A DNA stretch of 64,000 nt from Zygnema circumcarinatum (taxonomy: Eukaryota > Streptophyta > Zygnematophyceae > Zygnematales > Zygnemataceae). Position 1 is the first letter of the stretch. Every line of letters begins with the position of its first letter. The notes beneath the pieces were generated by a model. That model searched no databases. It worked only from the letters and a program-made list of their open reading frames with translations, and was not told the origin of the DNA. Where the stretch lies: NCBI GenBank assembly GCA_037447605.1, contig CM074809.1, forward strand, positions 2,203,528 through 2,267,527. Reading direction: 5' to 3'. Positions 33,313 through 47,138 of this stretch are shown piece by piece. The translations under genes were made by a program, and so were the position numbers.

Positions 33313-36300
33313 ATGGCAGCAGACAGCGCAGGGCCGTTGATGAACGGTATACATGCGATCCGCAGCGCGAATGAACCGCCTGATTGTATTCTGGAGCCAC
33401 CAAGCAATCCGCTTGTGACGCCACTGTTGACAGATTTTTATCAAATGACGATGGCTTATGTGACGTGGAGAGCCGGAAAGCAGGACGACAAAGCAGTGTA
33501 TTACGCAAAATCCTTGGTGACTTTAATGTTGCTCAGCAGTTGTTGCATGTCCTGTAACTCTCCTGTCTCTTATTGCATCCAAGGCGAGTTTCGTTGTTGG
33601 TATTATGTCTTGAGGCTTGCAAGCCAAGACGACTCACTTGAACGGTGGTTTCTCTTGCAGGTTTGACTTGCTTTTCCGGAAAAACCCTTTTGGCGGCGAG
33701 TACACAATATTTGCTGGCTTGGAGGAATGCATTCGGTTCACTGCGAATTTCCAGTTCAGAAAAGATGAGCTGGAGTACCTTCGACGGGTGCTGCCTGCTT
33801 CCTGCGAGGTGCGGATCTGGACTCAGCTGACCTGCATGGCAAACCTTCCAAAACTGTTGCACGCAGGGCAATGTACGGCACAGTTTTCGCTGGGACCCAG
33901 ATTTAAGGAATTATCATTGTTCAAGATTTCCGATCACATCCTACTTACCTCTACACTGCCTATATGGACACGTAAGTGATTTGCTCATATAGCCACCATC
34001 AAGAAAGCCAGTTGCGATTCTTCCTTATGGGCCGCGGGGATTCCGCAAATTATTTTTTGGCGTTTTGCAGAACGAGTTCTTCGAGTACTTGGAAACATTA
34101 GACTGCTCCAAAGTACGAATAGTTGCAATTGCTGAGGGATCAGTCGTGTTCCCTCGAGTTCCCCTCGTTCGAGTGGAGGGACCATTTCTGGTGAGGTTTC
34201 TCATACAAACAATACAATTCATTAGTGGGTGACTTCTCAAATCAGAGGTGGATTTGGTTGTATGTAAACTATCCAGAGTTTAAAATTTTTGTTAGCTGAA
34301 CAGGACATAAAACGTGAATGGCGAAACACTGCTCTGCTTAATTTGTCCCTCATTCCCGGTGTCTATTCCAACCATCCCACATTCTGATGTTGAATACTCT
34401 TAAACCTTGCCTTTGTTCCTATTCAATTTTCTCTCTTAGTACTCATCAGTTCACCAATTCTGCAGTGGCCTTATTTTACCAATTATCACCGTGCATTACT
34501 CTGATCAGATATGCTTAAAAGGTGTTCTTTGCTGGGAACAATGGTCGTTCCTTCAAAAAAAATCACTAATTTTCCATAGCGAGCCTGAAATGTTGATGAG
34601 CAGCTAGGAGCTCTTGCTGTCATTCATTTGCAGCCATCATCCATCCAATGTCGTACATTATGTGGGTTCTCTGCATGCTTTCAGTTTCATTAGCTGGTTA
34701 AAGGGATCTTTTCTGAATAATGTGTTCCACATTTTTCCGCTTGCTGCAGGTGGCGCAGCTTCTGGAAACTACTTTCTTAACCTTGGTTAATTACGCATCA
34801 TTGGTAGCAACTAATGCTGCCCGGCATCGACAAGTTGCAGGACCTGACAAAATTCTTTTCGAATTTGGGTTGCGACGTGCACAGGTGACACCGTTCACAG
34901 TTCTGCAACTCCTTTGAGTAGCCGATTTGAAGTCATGCCTCTCCGTGGAAAGTGACTGATGACTGCTGATCAAGATCGCAGGGCCCTGACGGAGGACTTT
35001 CTGCCTCCAAGTATTGTTATGTGGGGGGTTTTGACGGCACAAGGTAGTAAGGCAGCCCACGCTCTCCGTATTTCCCCTTGATATGTTATTGCTAGTACCG
35101 CTCAATCAAAGTGAAGGCATGACATTGTTGTTGGTTTCTGCGGTACAGTAATATGAAGGCAGGCCAACTTTTTGGTATTCCAGTCAAAGGAACACATTCT
35201 CATGCGTTTGTATCGTCATACATGGTACGCACTGCTGTTCACAGCTGATTCCATTTTATGCCAGGATAGTTGCATACAGAGAGGCCAGAAGTTTCTGGAA
35301 GGAAGTAGGTTCGTTGTCCAAGATACGTCATGAAGGACAGGAGAGACAATAGAAGACCACAAGACAAAAGTGAGAGAGGGAAAGGGGACTGGACGAGGGA
35401 GGGACGGAGGGAGAAAGTGGGGGATGTGGAGGTAGAGAGGGGGAGGGAGAGAGCCTGGAACGAGAGGATGGTGGGAAGCAAATCAGTAGAGAGTTGGCAT
35501 TGAGCAGTCTGGTTGAATCAATGGCGTCGTGATGCAGAGCCTTGACGAAATAAGAAACAGGAGGTTAAAGAAAGCTGACGGGAACGGCTATTGTGAAGAC
35601 TTTGTGAGCAGCGTGTTGAGTTGGTTGACGGCTATGAAGGCAAGTGCTTTGGGCTTTCAGCAAATGGATCCTGGTGCCTCTATTTAGTAAATTATCACGT
35701 GTGGAAGTGTCACATTTTTATCTTTTGTCAAATTCTATGTCAGGAAGAGCTGTATTATATCTCTGAGAGTAAACTTGGAAATGATGCAGAAGAAGGAATC
35801 GCTTCGCAAAGTGTTCTCCGAGACAAACATGAGCGAGCTGGCGGCTTTTTCTTCTTATGCTCTAGCGTTTCCTGCCGCCTTTCAAGCATTGGTGGATACA
35901 TACGATGTGAGCTGCTCCTCTCTCGACTGAGATTTTCTTACTGCAAAGATTGATAACATCCCTGCGAGTCTGTTCTGGTCTGCTTTGGGAAACACCTTCA
36001 TGAGGACACTCAAAAAGTTTGCTGGTGGTGTGAGCATTGGTCAATCTTAGCGCTTTTTTTGTTTTTTTCGGCGGCGCGCGTCCGAGCCTTTACCCTATAA
36101 AACCGAAAAACCCAAAAAAAAGAAAATGAGGGAAATAGCGGCTGATGCTGGGAATGGCAATGCTGTGGCCAGGTTCTTCGCAGTGGAATACCAAACTTCA
36201 CGGCAGTCGCACTTGCACTGTTAGAGATGGGGTATGTGATACTTATATGCAAGTGTTAACCCGAGCATGCAGAGTGATAGACCCCAATCACTCCTTCCCA

Positions 36301-37928
36301 TGAGAATGACATGCCGGACTCTGCCTATACTTTCCTGGATTGGGAATCGTCAGTTGCCTTAATTGCTGAATGGAATGATGAAATTTAACTTCCCATGAGG
36401 TAACGCTGTGATAGAGGAGGGATGCAGTTACAAGCCTGGAGGAGTGCGTCTGGACTCAGGGGATCTTTCATACCTGTCGCTGCGGACTCGCGCATTTTTT
36501 CGTCTTGTTGCAAAGGAGTTTCAATTGCCGTACTTTGAGAAAATTGGCATCACCGCAAGCAATGATATTAATGAGGAGACCCTGAGTGCCCTTAACAAGC
36601 AGGTGTTCAAAGGCAAACTCCTAGCATGCATCTGAAATTAACAACTCTGCCTGTTCTTCACAACATGTATTTCCTTGTATCTCACTTTCATTTCTCCGAT
36701 GCAGAGAGCTGCCATTGAGCAAAGTGTGTTTGACTTGAACAGGGCCATGAAATCAATGCCTTCGGAATCGGCACGCACTTGGTAACATGTTTTCGGCAGC
36801 CAGCTCTTGGTTGTGTTTTCAAATTGGTGGAGATCAATGGTGAACCTCGCATTAAACTGAGTGAGGACGTGGAAAAGGTGAGTTAGCAAACGATACAAAA
36901 GCTGTTCGCTGGCCATCAGCTTGCATCTTTTGAGTTCTACAATCAGCCTTTGAGATATGGCTTTGACGCTTGGAAAAGAGGAGGGATTGCAGGTGACTAT
37001 TCCAAGTAGAAAGTCCTGCTACCGGTTGTACGGCAAGGAGGGTTATGCCCTTGTGGATCTTCTGATTGGAGATACAGACCCTATTCCAGTGGTAAGCATC
37101 TTTAGAGATTTGTGGGGTCATGAGTGTTGCAAGCAATAGTAAGCTGGCCTTCTGATATGCAGTCAGCTTGACACTTGTGCCCCACAAAGCGGCTGCATAA
37201 CAGCTGTATGCAAGAGTGCCTCGGAAGCAATGAACTGCATCTTTCAGATCAGACAGGCAACAGTAACACCAACAGGAATGGAGGGGCTGCTGCAGGAGGG
37301 TTCACGTATCCTTTGCCGCCATCCGTTCTCGGAATCTAAGCGCGCTTACGTAGTGCCCACCAGGGTGGAGCCTCTCTATCGGTGCTTCTGGTCTGGCAAC
37401 AGCGGTATGTCGACTTTGCCATTTACCTGCTTTTTAGTCAAGACGTGAGAAGAGAATGAGGAGAAATCACGGGGTCCGCCAAACCCTGAGTTCTTGACTC
37501 TGATGTGCAGGAGAGCCCGTGGAGCCTCTGCCAAGTTTGGAGGAACTTAAGCTCCGATGTGCGCAACAGCTGGCTGCTGTAAGACCTGATCATCGACGAG
37601 ACTTGAATCCCACACCATACAAGGTGTGAATTCCTGGCCGCATGCTCGTTTTCCTGCTGTGCTCTACACGAATGAACATGCAGTACTTGCTTTTAAGGAA
37701 TGTTCGTCTAGCACCTCTCGAGTTCTCACTAAGCTACATAGAGTATTTCCAGTGAAGGTGAGGACTTTTTCTTTTGGTTCTTTAATGGCAACATATTGAC
37801 AAAGGCGATGGGCACTTTGGGTCCATCAAACCATGTGGGTTACGGGACAGGTGAGTGTGAGTGACGGATTGTATACCTTCTTCCACAAGCTGTGGCTAAG
37901 CGAGGCGCCAGTTGGAGAGCTTGCATGA
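33313..37928 (+). CDS. NAPRT: Nicotinate phosphoribosyltransferase (NAPRT)
   Basis: Makes nicotinate mononucleotide from nicotinate and PRPP, the first step of Preiss-Handler NAD salvage. Fifteen exons splice in phase for 570 residues: 33313-33497, 33661-33808, 34071-34190, 34750-34884, 34982-35043, 35149-35224, 35538-35639, 35790-35906, 36173-36231, 36428-36602, 36743-36877, 36993-37091, 37296-37404, 37511-37623, 37851-37928. Family segments appear in order: [123 protein letters not shown], and the ending [12 protein letters not shown]. The intron after exon 7 begins GC (AAG/gcaagt), a GC-AG intron. Start and stop fit the plant family length of about 560 residues. Confidence 0.95.
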
Positions 37929-40601
37929 AGGCACTTTCGAACAGGCAGGATCATGTGGTACCTTAGCTCACATGATCTTGGTTCGCTGTACAAAGTAGGT
38001 GTAGCCATGGGCCATTTCTTGACACTAAGGGGGGTCTACAGCATTTGCTAGCTGACAGGTGCTGTATTCCTTTTTTTTTTTTTTTTTTTTTACCATCAGC
38101 TGCCACTCATAGCACGCCTGTTAAAGCCATAGCAATACGCGTGTACCTGTTGAGAATGTGTGTCGAATGAACTCAGCTCTCATGAATTCAGAATAAGCTT
38201 TACTCCTTACGGCTGAGGAGGGAAAGCTGTTGCTTCTGAAGCTTGTCGAGCAACCGCTGAATTGATTAAGAGGGGGTAGCTTATTCGTCAATTCTGCAAA
38301 CTACATTATGAAGGGAGAAGGGAGGATTGGAATTGCCAAGAAAGCCCCCCTGCTGACTTCCTGCGCCTGCATAGCTCGGTAAACCTTGGCCTCTAATCGT
38401 CGTCACTTGGGGTAAGTATGCAGACTCTGTTCCTATGTTGTACAAAGGGTGAGATACCCTCAACACCTAACTAATGGGGTCCGATCCGGCTGTGTCCATC
38501 TCCGGCCTGTCCTGAACACTTTTTTTCCTCGCCTATTGCTTTGCTTTTCCTTTTTGCTCGCTCAATGTCTTCGCATGCTAAGGCGAGGCAGAACATGAAG
38601 GCTTGGCCTCGCTGGCAAAATATGGAAATTACAATATTTAGAAATAGGGTGACTCACAGAGTGGCCGCAAGACGCGCACAGTTCTGCTACAGCTACTTCA
38701 AATGATCAACTGGAAAATCTCAATTTTGAAAGCCACTAAGAAAATTCCTCAACATGACAACAGCCAACCGAATTATTTTGGCATTAGCTAACCAAACAAC
38801 CGGAAAGTTTGTTCTGTTCAACGAAGTTTTTTTTGGCGCCAGTCGGACAGTTACAGTAAGTTGGATTCCGCAAGGGCGAGTGAACACAAATAGCATTCAA
38901 AAGGAATCAACATAAAATTCAAATGTTCGTCTGAAAGCAATTTCAAAGCTTCGAGTTGAACATTCAAACGCTGAACTTCAGCGATTCCAAATTATTGAAA
39001 GTGTATTTGCAGCTTAGCTTTGTCTTTTTGTGCACTGTCTAGCAAAACATGCAACCCATGTCCAGACTGAAGATTTGCAAACGTGCCATACATTCTACGA
39101 AGGCGGCGCAAGGCTTGAAGGTCCAATCCTCGTTTCTGTTGTCAAAGTTGTCAACAGACCTAGTTTGCCTCCTAAAATGAACCTGTTTACTACTACTATT
39201 CGAATGAACAGAACAGACATGGCAGCACCCACCCTTTCCTTACATTCAAGGTATGCGGCACGCATACAACTCTCCCTCTCCCCTTCCCTCTCCCCTCCCC
39301 ATCCCCCCTCTACTCCCTTCCCCCTCTCCCCACCTCCCCCACTCCCCACCTCCCCACCTCCCCACCTCCCCACCTCCCCACCTCGCCTCGCCTCCTCGCC
39401 CCCTCGCACCCTCCGCCCCAACAACTCACATGACTGTCACAATAAAACTTCATGAACAGCAATCTTCCAAGCTTACAATTGTTGCTCTACAAGAAGTAGT
39501 CGCCAACATAGGAGCCCAACGGATTCTCAATGCACAGGAGAAGGCCTCTTGTGCCATGAGGGGACAGGAGATATTTTGCGAAACACTCTCATATTGAGGA
39601 GATGTGTAAGGGAATCTTTTGAGCCTTTGGCAAGTTCCCTTTCACTTGCAGACTGTCATTCTCCGTAATGCTACTGCCCTCGATAGGACATTACTCTCTC
39701 TCTCTCTCTGCCGTCTCTACTCCACTTTTGTCCAATGGCTCCTTTGAAAGCGTATCCTTTCCCTAAAAAAACTTATCTGATACAAAAGAGCATTCAAGCC
39801 ATGGCCTCCGCTTGTTGCAACAACAGCAAGCTCACTAACTTGGCGAGGCCTAACACTGGCGCTCTCTCCCACGTTCCACAGTAATTTGCCTTGGAAATGC
39901 GTCAAATTATTTCGTTGTGGCAGTTTACCAATACCAGTTGAGGATAGATCCGTGAGGGGGGTGGCGTAGGAAACTTTTGCGGTGTGCTACGGAGAAAAAA
40001 ACGTAGCCCATTAACTACGAACAGGGTCTAATCAGTCTGGACGAACGTCATTGGTCTGTTCGTGCCCGTTTTAACTTCTCATTGATGTTAAGACTCTCCT
40101 GCACAAAAGTCGCACGTAAAATTGAGTTCATAGTGTAGACCAAGGAACAATGAGAGCCTTACGACATTTCACCCTCATAACTCGATACAACGGTGAAAAA
40201 GGAACGTCAGTGCAGTCGTTTGCTATATCCCCAACGTCCCAATCAGAATAGATACCTGTGGCGAAGATTCTATCCCAAAGGTACTTTCATGTCGCCTTCG
40301 CTTTAACATGCTTGCAGACTTAGAGGCATCCTCACCACGCATCACCTGTCATGGAGCACACCTAATCTCTAGGATGAATAACGGTATTGATCATTGAAAA
40401 AGGGTTCACTAGCACCAGGAGGAAGGAAAAAAAAAGGTAAAGTACAGGGTGACACATTGATTCAATCGTGAGCAACGCCCTGAAGAGGCTTGGCTATCAC
40501 TATACTCAACCAGAAGGAAAGCAGTAAAGAGTATAAACAAGCTTAAACTAAACGTCGATGTAGCCGCGGCCAGATTTGAGCAAAGCCAGGTTTGCAAACA
40601 A
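37929..40601. other. Intergenic between convergent NAPRT and PCF11-like genes
   Basis: No gene seen. It holds a T21 run at 38071-38091, a C-rich cccacct tract at about 39270-39415 and a short (CT)n near 39695. The ends presumably include the two 3' UTRs. Confidence 0.45.
39270..39415. repeat. C-rich (CCCCACCT)n-like tract
   Basis: Pyrimidine-rich tract dominated by ccctcccc and ccccacctcc words, about 145 bp. It accounts for the proline/serine-rich frames predicted here. Confidence 0.85.
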
Positions 40602-43600
40602 CTACAGAGTAAATTCCACATTGTACCAACAGTTGGGAACAGGAATGACATTGTGATGGGGCACGAAAGGTTGAAGGCCAGCATTACAGAAGGGAAGGGA
40701 ATTGTGAAGGGGGACCTGAGCTGCAGAATCTGCGCGGCACTTTGCATGGACAATGGGTCCGAGGTTGCCGCTGTCCACTTCCTCTCGACCGGGTGTCGGG
40801 CTATTCAGATATACAGCCCCACGATACAGCCACTCATCCGCATCGGGGCTAAAGAATACATCAAACTTGTCACCACACAAGGCACAGGTGTCCTGTTTTT
40901 CATCTGCAGGCACTACGAATTCGGCTTTCTCCTCCACACTCTTGCCATTGCCCTCATGTGAAGAGAAAAACAGCGGAGCCGCCTGAACTGGTTGAACAGC
41001 AGTACCCGATAGCCAGTCCTTGGCCACTACGAACCACATGCGCGACTGCGTTCGCTGTTTCTTGAGTCGCTTGTTCTTCTGGTAATGCTCGTCCAAGTGA
41101 CGAGAATATTTCTCCTGCTCGTTAAAGCGCAAACCACATGTTGCACATTGATACTTGAAACCAGAATACAGCATATCCACGGCCCCTTCTTGCAGATCTT
41201 TCAATCGATCTTGCACAAACTCTCTCCCCATGGGATAACCTGCAGGTTGAAGGGACACTTTTGGAAGTGCAATATTCAAAGGAGTCTGAATTGGCTGCAT
41301 GTGAGGTGCTACACCTAACATTCCAGCAGGATAAGTCGCAGACTGATAATAAGGTATGAACTCTTGCACCATTGGCTGGGCAAAAGCAGCAAATTGTGAA
41401 GGTTCCGCAACAACTTGCGAGCTTGCGACGGATTGATTGGATGGATTGGGTGCAGAAGTAGACACACCAATGACTCCCTGCTTCATAAGAGAGGAAAGAA
41501 TGTTGTGAATGTTTGAAGGGTCAGATGTAGCACGATTATCCAAAGTGGGTGCAGTTCCAGCTGGAGCGGAAGGCCTTGCTGGTGGAGGACCAGGTGGCAA
41601 GGGGGGATGTATCCTTGCAACCTGCTGCTGAGGGGTAATCAATGATGCTAAGGATGGCTGCAATTGTTGCGAGACCGTCACAGGATAAGACGTTGGCAGT
41701 GGTTGCTGTGGGGTTAACGGTGGTAGCGCAGGCGCAGACGGTAAAGTCTGCGGCATGGGTACTGATGGGAGGGCGGGAGCTTGCAGGATCTGTGGAGAGG
41801 GCAATGATGGGAACATAGCTTGAACTGTGGGTGAGAGCCCAGGCAATGCCCGCGGAGGAGATTTTGTAGAAATGGAGGATGGAGGCTGCAAGCTCTGCTG
41901 AGAGGATGGTGATGCAAGCAGCTGTGGAGAAGTTGGTAGCCCTTGCTGTGGTATGAAGGATGAGGCTAAGGAAGCAGAAGTTGAAGCCAATTGCTCTGAT
42001 GCTGAAGGGGATGCACTTGATAAGGGTAATGACAAGGTCTGCTGTGATAGCAGGGAAGGGAGCAATGATGAAGGGGTTGAAAGCTGTTCTGATGGTGGTG
42101 GAGAATCTGAAGGTGGGGGGATTGGTGAAGAGTGACGGAATTTTGGCAGTTGAACACCAGAAAAAGGGAGAGACTGGGCTTTTTGTTCAGGTGAGGTATC
42201 CTCTGAAGCTGGACTTGGCAAGTCCGCTGCAGGCCCAGAGGCAGAAGGGAGCTGAGCTTCAGCTTCAGCAACTGAAGAAGGCTGGCCAGCAGCAGCTGGT
42301 TGGAGTCCCAAACTGGCAATAGGTACCGCCTCCTGCCTCGACCCAGGAGGTGGCAAACAAATGCCTGACTCCATAAGTGCTTTTAAAATTGCCACGGGGT
42401 CCAAAGCAACACCTTCTGGAGAAGTATCTCCTGCAGATCCTGCCGCGGGCAACAATGTGGCCAAAGGGCCCTTCTCATTTGTGGATGGAACTTTGGGAGA
42501 CTGAACTGGAGACTCTCGCTGCTCCACTGCCGCAGATGCCTGAGCCCGTGCCCAAGCTTCCAGTTTTGCTTGCTGACGTATTGCACGCTCTTGAGCTTGT
42601 GAAGAGGGCAAAACTAACGGTCGTGAAGACGAGCTGGGTCCCACCTTTCCTGTTTGGATCGCTGGCAATTTTGAAAGGCCAGAAATTGGTCGTCCACTCA
42701 CTTGTGCAGAGCGAGATAGTTGTGCTTCGGCATCCGAGGTCTCGACCTTAACTGAAGAAACCTGAGCGAAGAAATCTGGAGCTGCCAGCTCTCGTGAAGC
42801 TGAGACAAGTCTTTGCCTTTGCCTTTGGGAACCAGAGGAGGTAGGATGCTGCGGAGGCACGGGCGCACTCCGTAATGGAATGTCATTCCCAGCATCCAAC
42901 GGCTCCAGTTTGACAGGCATCTTCAATGGTTCTTTCTCAGATACTTGTGCAGAATACCTATTTTTTTCCTGCATTCGCAGTAGTGGTGACATTGTTGGGG
43001 CAGCTCCAGAAAGTTCTTTTTTTTTCAACTGTGCACCTGGTTGATGATCAGTCCCTAGGGAAGGTTGCAATTGAAAGAGTTGTTTAGATTCCCGTTGCAC
43101 ATGACCACTTAATCGCTGCTGGTGTTTTTCTCTGCCAGTTTGGCGCTGACCTACTGAAGGCGAGTCCCTTACAGTGGTAGCCCCACCCTGTGATCCTACC
43201 TCAACGCTCAACCTTGGTTGCTTAAGCACACTATATGGTTGTGCGACAACTGGTGGTGGAGGCTGGGCAGGAGACTCTCGTGGTCGAAGTTGTGGACCTG
43301 GAAGTCGTTGCTGCTGAGAACCAGGCACAGACTGTGGCCTTGCAGGGGCTCCCACCAGTGACTGAAGATGAGGCCGGGGGAGCTGCCTAATTGCTTGCGT
43401 TGTAGGCAGCATGGTTCGACGGGCAAAAAGTGGGTTGGTTTCAACCGTTCGATCAAGTTTACTCCCTTCTCTGGACGGCTGTCGAAGAATACCATTGCTG
43501 GAAGCGAATGAACCTGGCTCTGAGATTAATGGAAGCACCTTATCTTCCACCTGCAATATGCCCCAAAAAAAAGCAAGTTTAAGGATAAATCAAATACGAA

Positions 43601-46031
43601 TCATACTTGCACATCTTTACCATTCAAAGTATCTGCCAGCAAGCCATGTTTTATTGTCTACATGGTTGAAAATAAACATATCCAAACTACAGGCATTTGT
43701 CTCTAATAGATAGCTTCGGTGGATGAATACGCCGGAGAAGCTATTTCGACATAATGCTACAAGTTGCAAATTACAGGATGCAACGAACGGAGAATGGCTG
43801 AACCTAAGCACGGGCTTTTTACAAAAGTAAGCACAACTAACGCAATTGTTAGAGAAAGGAAATTCAAGCACGCCAGTTGATAAAAGTAGACAGGCATATT
43901 GACATGCCACCCATAGGATAACATCGATCAACGAAACAAGCAATGTAGAAAAGGCGATTAAATTAGTATGCACGAAATCAGAGAGGAGAGACCAGGGTAT
44001 CAATAATCCAGGAGATCATTGGAATTGTCCTACCACACTTTGACGCGTAGAATGATAAGAAGCACCAGCTGCGGTCACCTGCACACGACTCCTGGACCTT
44101 ACTTCCGGGTGCAACCCATCACTCTCCTTTCGTTCCGACTTCGTCAGGTCCCTGCCATCATCCCATAGCATTGCGAGTCTTGATCCTTCCTTCTCTTCGC
44201 GCAGCTCCAGCCTTGCAGTTGATGCTTGTTCCCTTCCCCAACCCTGAGTTTTCTTCTCTTCGTCGACACGCCACGACTGACCATCACTAGAGGGCCCATC
44301 CCCAAGGCCCCCTTGGCTGCGTTCAGCACGTCTCCAGCTTGGACTCATGTCCTCAAACTGTAACTGCTCTCCTGATTCCTCAAATCTCCACTCCTGCCAC
44401 TCAGCATCATCATTTTCTTTTCGCTTCCGTAAAACCGAGATACTAGATGGTCGGACTTGACTTCGAGAAAGCGGTTCCAGGGCAGTTTGCTGTCTACCTG
44501 AACTATCCCACACTAATCCATATCGCCCACCGCGTGATGGCCCCAGGGAGCTCGACTGATCATCATTCCGCCCCAAGCCACCAGAGGAAACTGTTTTGCC
44601 ATCTACTGAAACAAGCAAATCATGGTGGACTTTTCCAGTATCAGTTTGGATGCGGACAGGAGCTCTATAATCAACGTCTTGTATGGTACCTTGAGGAAAA
44701 CGGGCAGACACGCTGTCATGCCACCTATGCGAAGGAGCTTGCTGCAACCCCACCTGCATATTGAATATATACTCAGGAATACAACATATGGAAAATTTCC
44801 TGCTTTCTTGCTTCAAAGGGAGGAAAAATTGTTCTGCTTCAGTATATGACCTTTGGAACGTATAATCAATTCAATTACACTGTTGCCCAAATCTACAAAG
44901 GACCATGTGCAAAAGATAGTCACGACATACCATCAACGGTGTGCAGTAGGTTTTAATAATGAAAACACAGCTTAAGGACTACACCCAAAAAATTGTAATG
45001 AAAAAACCCGATTTTTTCAACCTATCGAAGATCAAGTACCTGAGAGGAGTGCTCTAGCCTTTGCCTTGCCTGCGCCTCAAGATATTTAGGATTCACGTGT
45101 ATTCGGCCTCCAGGAGACTCCAAACTGCTTGCTGGCAGATTCATCGGCCTTCCTGTAGCAGACGATTGCTTAGGAAGAGCCGGCAAGTGAGCCTCAATGT
45201 GTCGCAATATGGCGCGAGGAAAGACGACTGTCCAAGTCTGAAATAAATGTCGCAGCGCTGCATGTGTCGGAGGATCAACCTGTTCATACGACTTTAAGAA
45301 AACCTGGCTCGCCCACCGAGATAAACCCAGAGTAGGTGAGAATCAATATTCCATGCCTAGTTGAGAAGGCAGTAGTTTATCTTGTCCTAACAATCATATC
45401 CAGGGCTTGCATAAAGGGACTCACCTCCGGCAGACGGCGCCCGAAACACTCTACGTAATCGCCACCTTCATTTTTGACGATGCTATCAAGCAGGTATAAA
45501 GATGGCAGTTTCTGTTCCTTGGGAACCTGCTTCCTCATAATAAAAACACAGACATGAAAGATTAACACCTAGTAGGGCTACGCCTAAACCGCAAGGTACA
45601 GCCAAACTTCTGCAAATGAATTAGCTAAGATACGCCGTTGAGGACATTTTGAGCTGGAACTCATTTTTTTTTACGAGGGAAAAAAATGCGGATAGTCTAG
45701 AGGGGTTTCCAAACAAATACTGTCATATGGTAAAACATTGAAAGCTGCTTTTCAAATTAACACTCCGCGAAACAATCGAGTATTAAAGGATGCTGTATCT
45801 ACAGGAAGAAGCTAGTTGCAAACAAACCTTCAAAATATGGTCACAGATAGCCGCGGCTATCCCCTGCGCTGCATGGCTGTTCTCTCCGGCAATTATGGTG
45901 AGATTTGTTATTATTGGTTTGGAATTGAACGTCAGCTCTGCTAACTCGCCCTTGTATTGCTCCACTAGTTCCTGTATATCTGCCTCCCCAGCATCCCCCT
46001 GCGGAGCAGCGAACTCTTCCTGCTCATCCAT
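40602..46031 (-). CDS. PCF11/PCFS4-like pre-mRNA cleavage complex II factor
   Basis: PCF11 links the RNA polymerase II tail to 3'-end cleavage and termination. Five exons in phase give about 1412 residues: 45828-46031, 45425-45526, 45040-45303, about 44034-44753, 40602-43550. The first three code for the CTD-interacting domain: [42 protein letters not shown], then [16 protein letters not shown]. The middle is low complexity, rich in Ser, Pro and Gln. Near the C-terminus are two zinc-finger regions: [20 protein letters not shown], then the conserved [12 protein letters not shown], and [12 protein letters not shown]...GPIVHAKC. This is the plant PCFS-type order. The last exon is 2.9 kb, far longer than the others. 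The ATG at 46031 starts directly before the domain. The donor of exon 4 is uncertain by one codon. Confidence 0.92.
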
Positions 46032-47138
46032 CCTTAACTCACGAACTGACCTAATAGTTAACGCAGCAGTAGTCCCTATCAGGTGATGATCTATATATAC
46101 AAAAGCCCGAGCCACCCTGCTTCGAGGGATCTAACAGCCACATGCCCTTCTGAGAAGTAAACTGCGACACATAGGTCAACAAATATCACGAACCACACAA
46201 TGGTGGTAAGTTTAAAAGAGTACAGCAGATCACAAATTTCATAGGCACATAAAAATGTCTCGAAGATCAACAACTTTTTCCATTATGAAGATAGCATGAA
46301 ACCAACAAGAAAGCTTTCGAAAACATTTACATACTCTCTTTCAAGCATGCCTGCTAGCTGCTCTACTCAGCAGAGTCACGAGTGAGAATAAGACCAAAAC
46401 GATGGCGCCCTTGAACCACCCTTTCTACAATAGGTCACCAAACTAACAGTTCCTATCCATGGCAGATCTAGCTACAGCAGCGGCAAGTCCATCCCAGCCC
46501 TTTCATCCGAGTGCCCTTGGTGCCGCCCTCCAATTACAGCCTCCTCCCTTGCAGGCGGGCGGCGCTGCTCCACCAGCATCCATGGAGGGAGGGCGGAGGC
46601 CGCACATGCATTAGGGCCCTCGCGCCTTTATCTGAACCCTAATGTAAATTTCTTTTACAAGCAAACGGCTTTTCAGCACAAGAAGAAACGTTCATCTGCC
46701 CGTAAACGAAGATATTGAACCGTGAACCGCCGATGTGGTTGATCGAACGGTTGAAATGTTTTTTACCTGTCGGGCTTTAAGTTTTGTCTGCCCTTAGCAC
46801 TGTGGCGGTTCATGAAAGAAATCTGGTGGTGACGAAAAAATGACCCCGCTGTGCCCGCTGCTGACGTGGCAAGTTTCGAACCTCGAGGGTCTGGTTTTTT
46901 CCGAAAACCGGTTTTGGGGGAAAAACTGAAAAGTCGAAACCTGGTTTTCCCAGTGCGCCTGCGGCCGGACTTGTGCGCCTTCGGGACTCTGAGCAGCAGC
47001 AGGCGACTTTTTGCTCTTGAAAGGGATCAGTACAATTTATTCTTCTTCTCGGGAAGGATGCAGAATATCTCTTGCAGCTGCTCTTGTCAGCAGTAGCGTT
47101 TCCTGGGTTACAAGCTTGTGATTGCTTGTTTATTCACC
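46032..47138. promoter_or_regulatory. Shared upstream region of divergent PCF11-like and CSN4 genes
   Basis: A 1.1-kb gap between two start codons facing away from each other. It should hold both promoters. A short GC-rich stretch lies around 46480-46620. A small frame at 46459 is alanine/proline-rich and unsupported. No core motif could be fixed. Confidence 0.45.

Noticed and set aside
32401-33374. Frames of 207-241 codons upstream of NAPRT
   Set aside because: They start in a LINE tail or GC-rich promoter DNA and run into NAPRT exon 1 in the wrong frame.
46459-46620. Short Ala/Pro-rich frame between PCF11-like and CSN4
   Set aside because: Too short, no similarity, and it lies in the shared promoter region.
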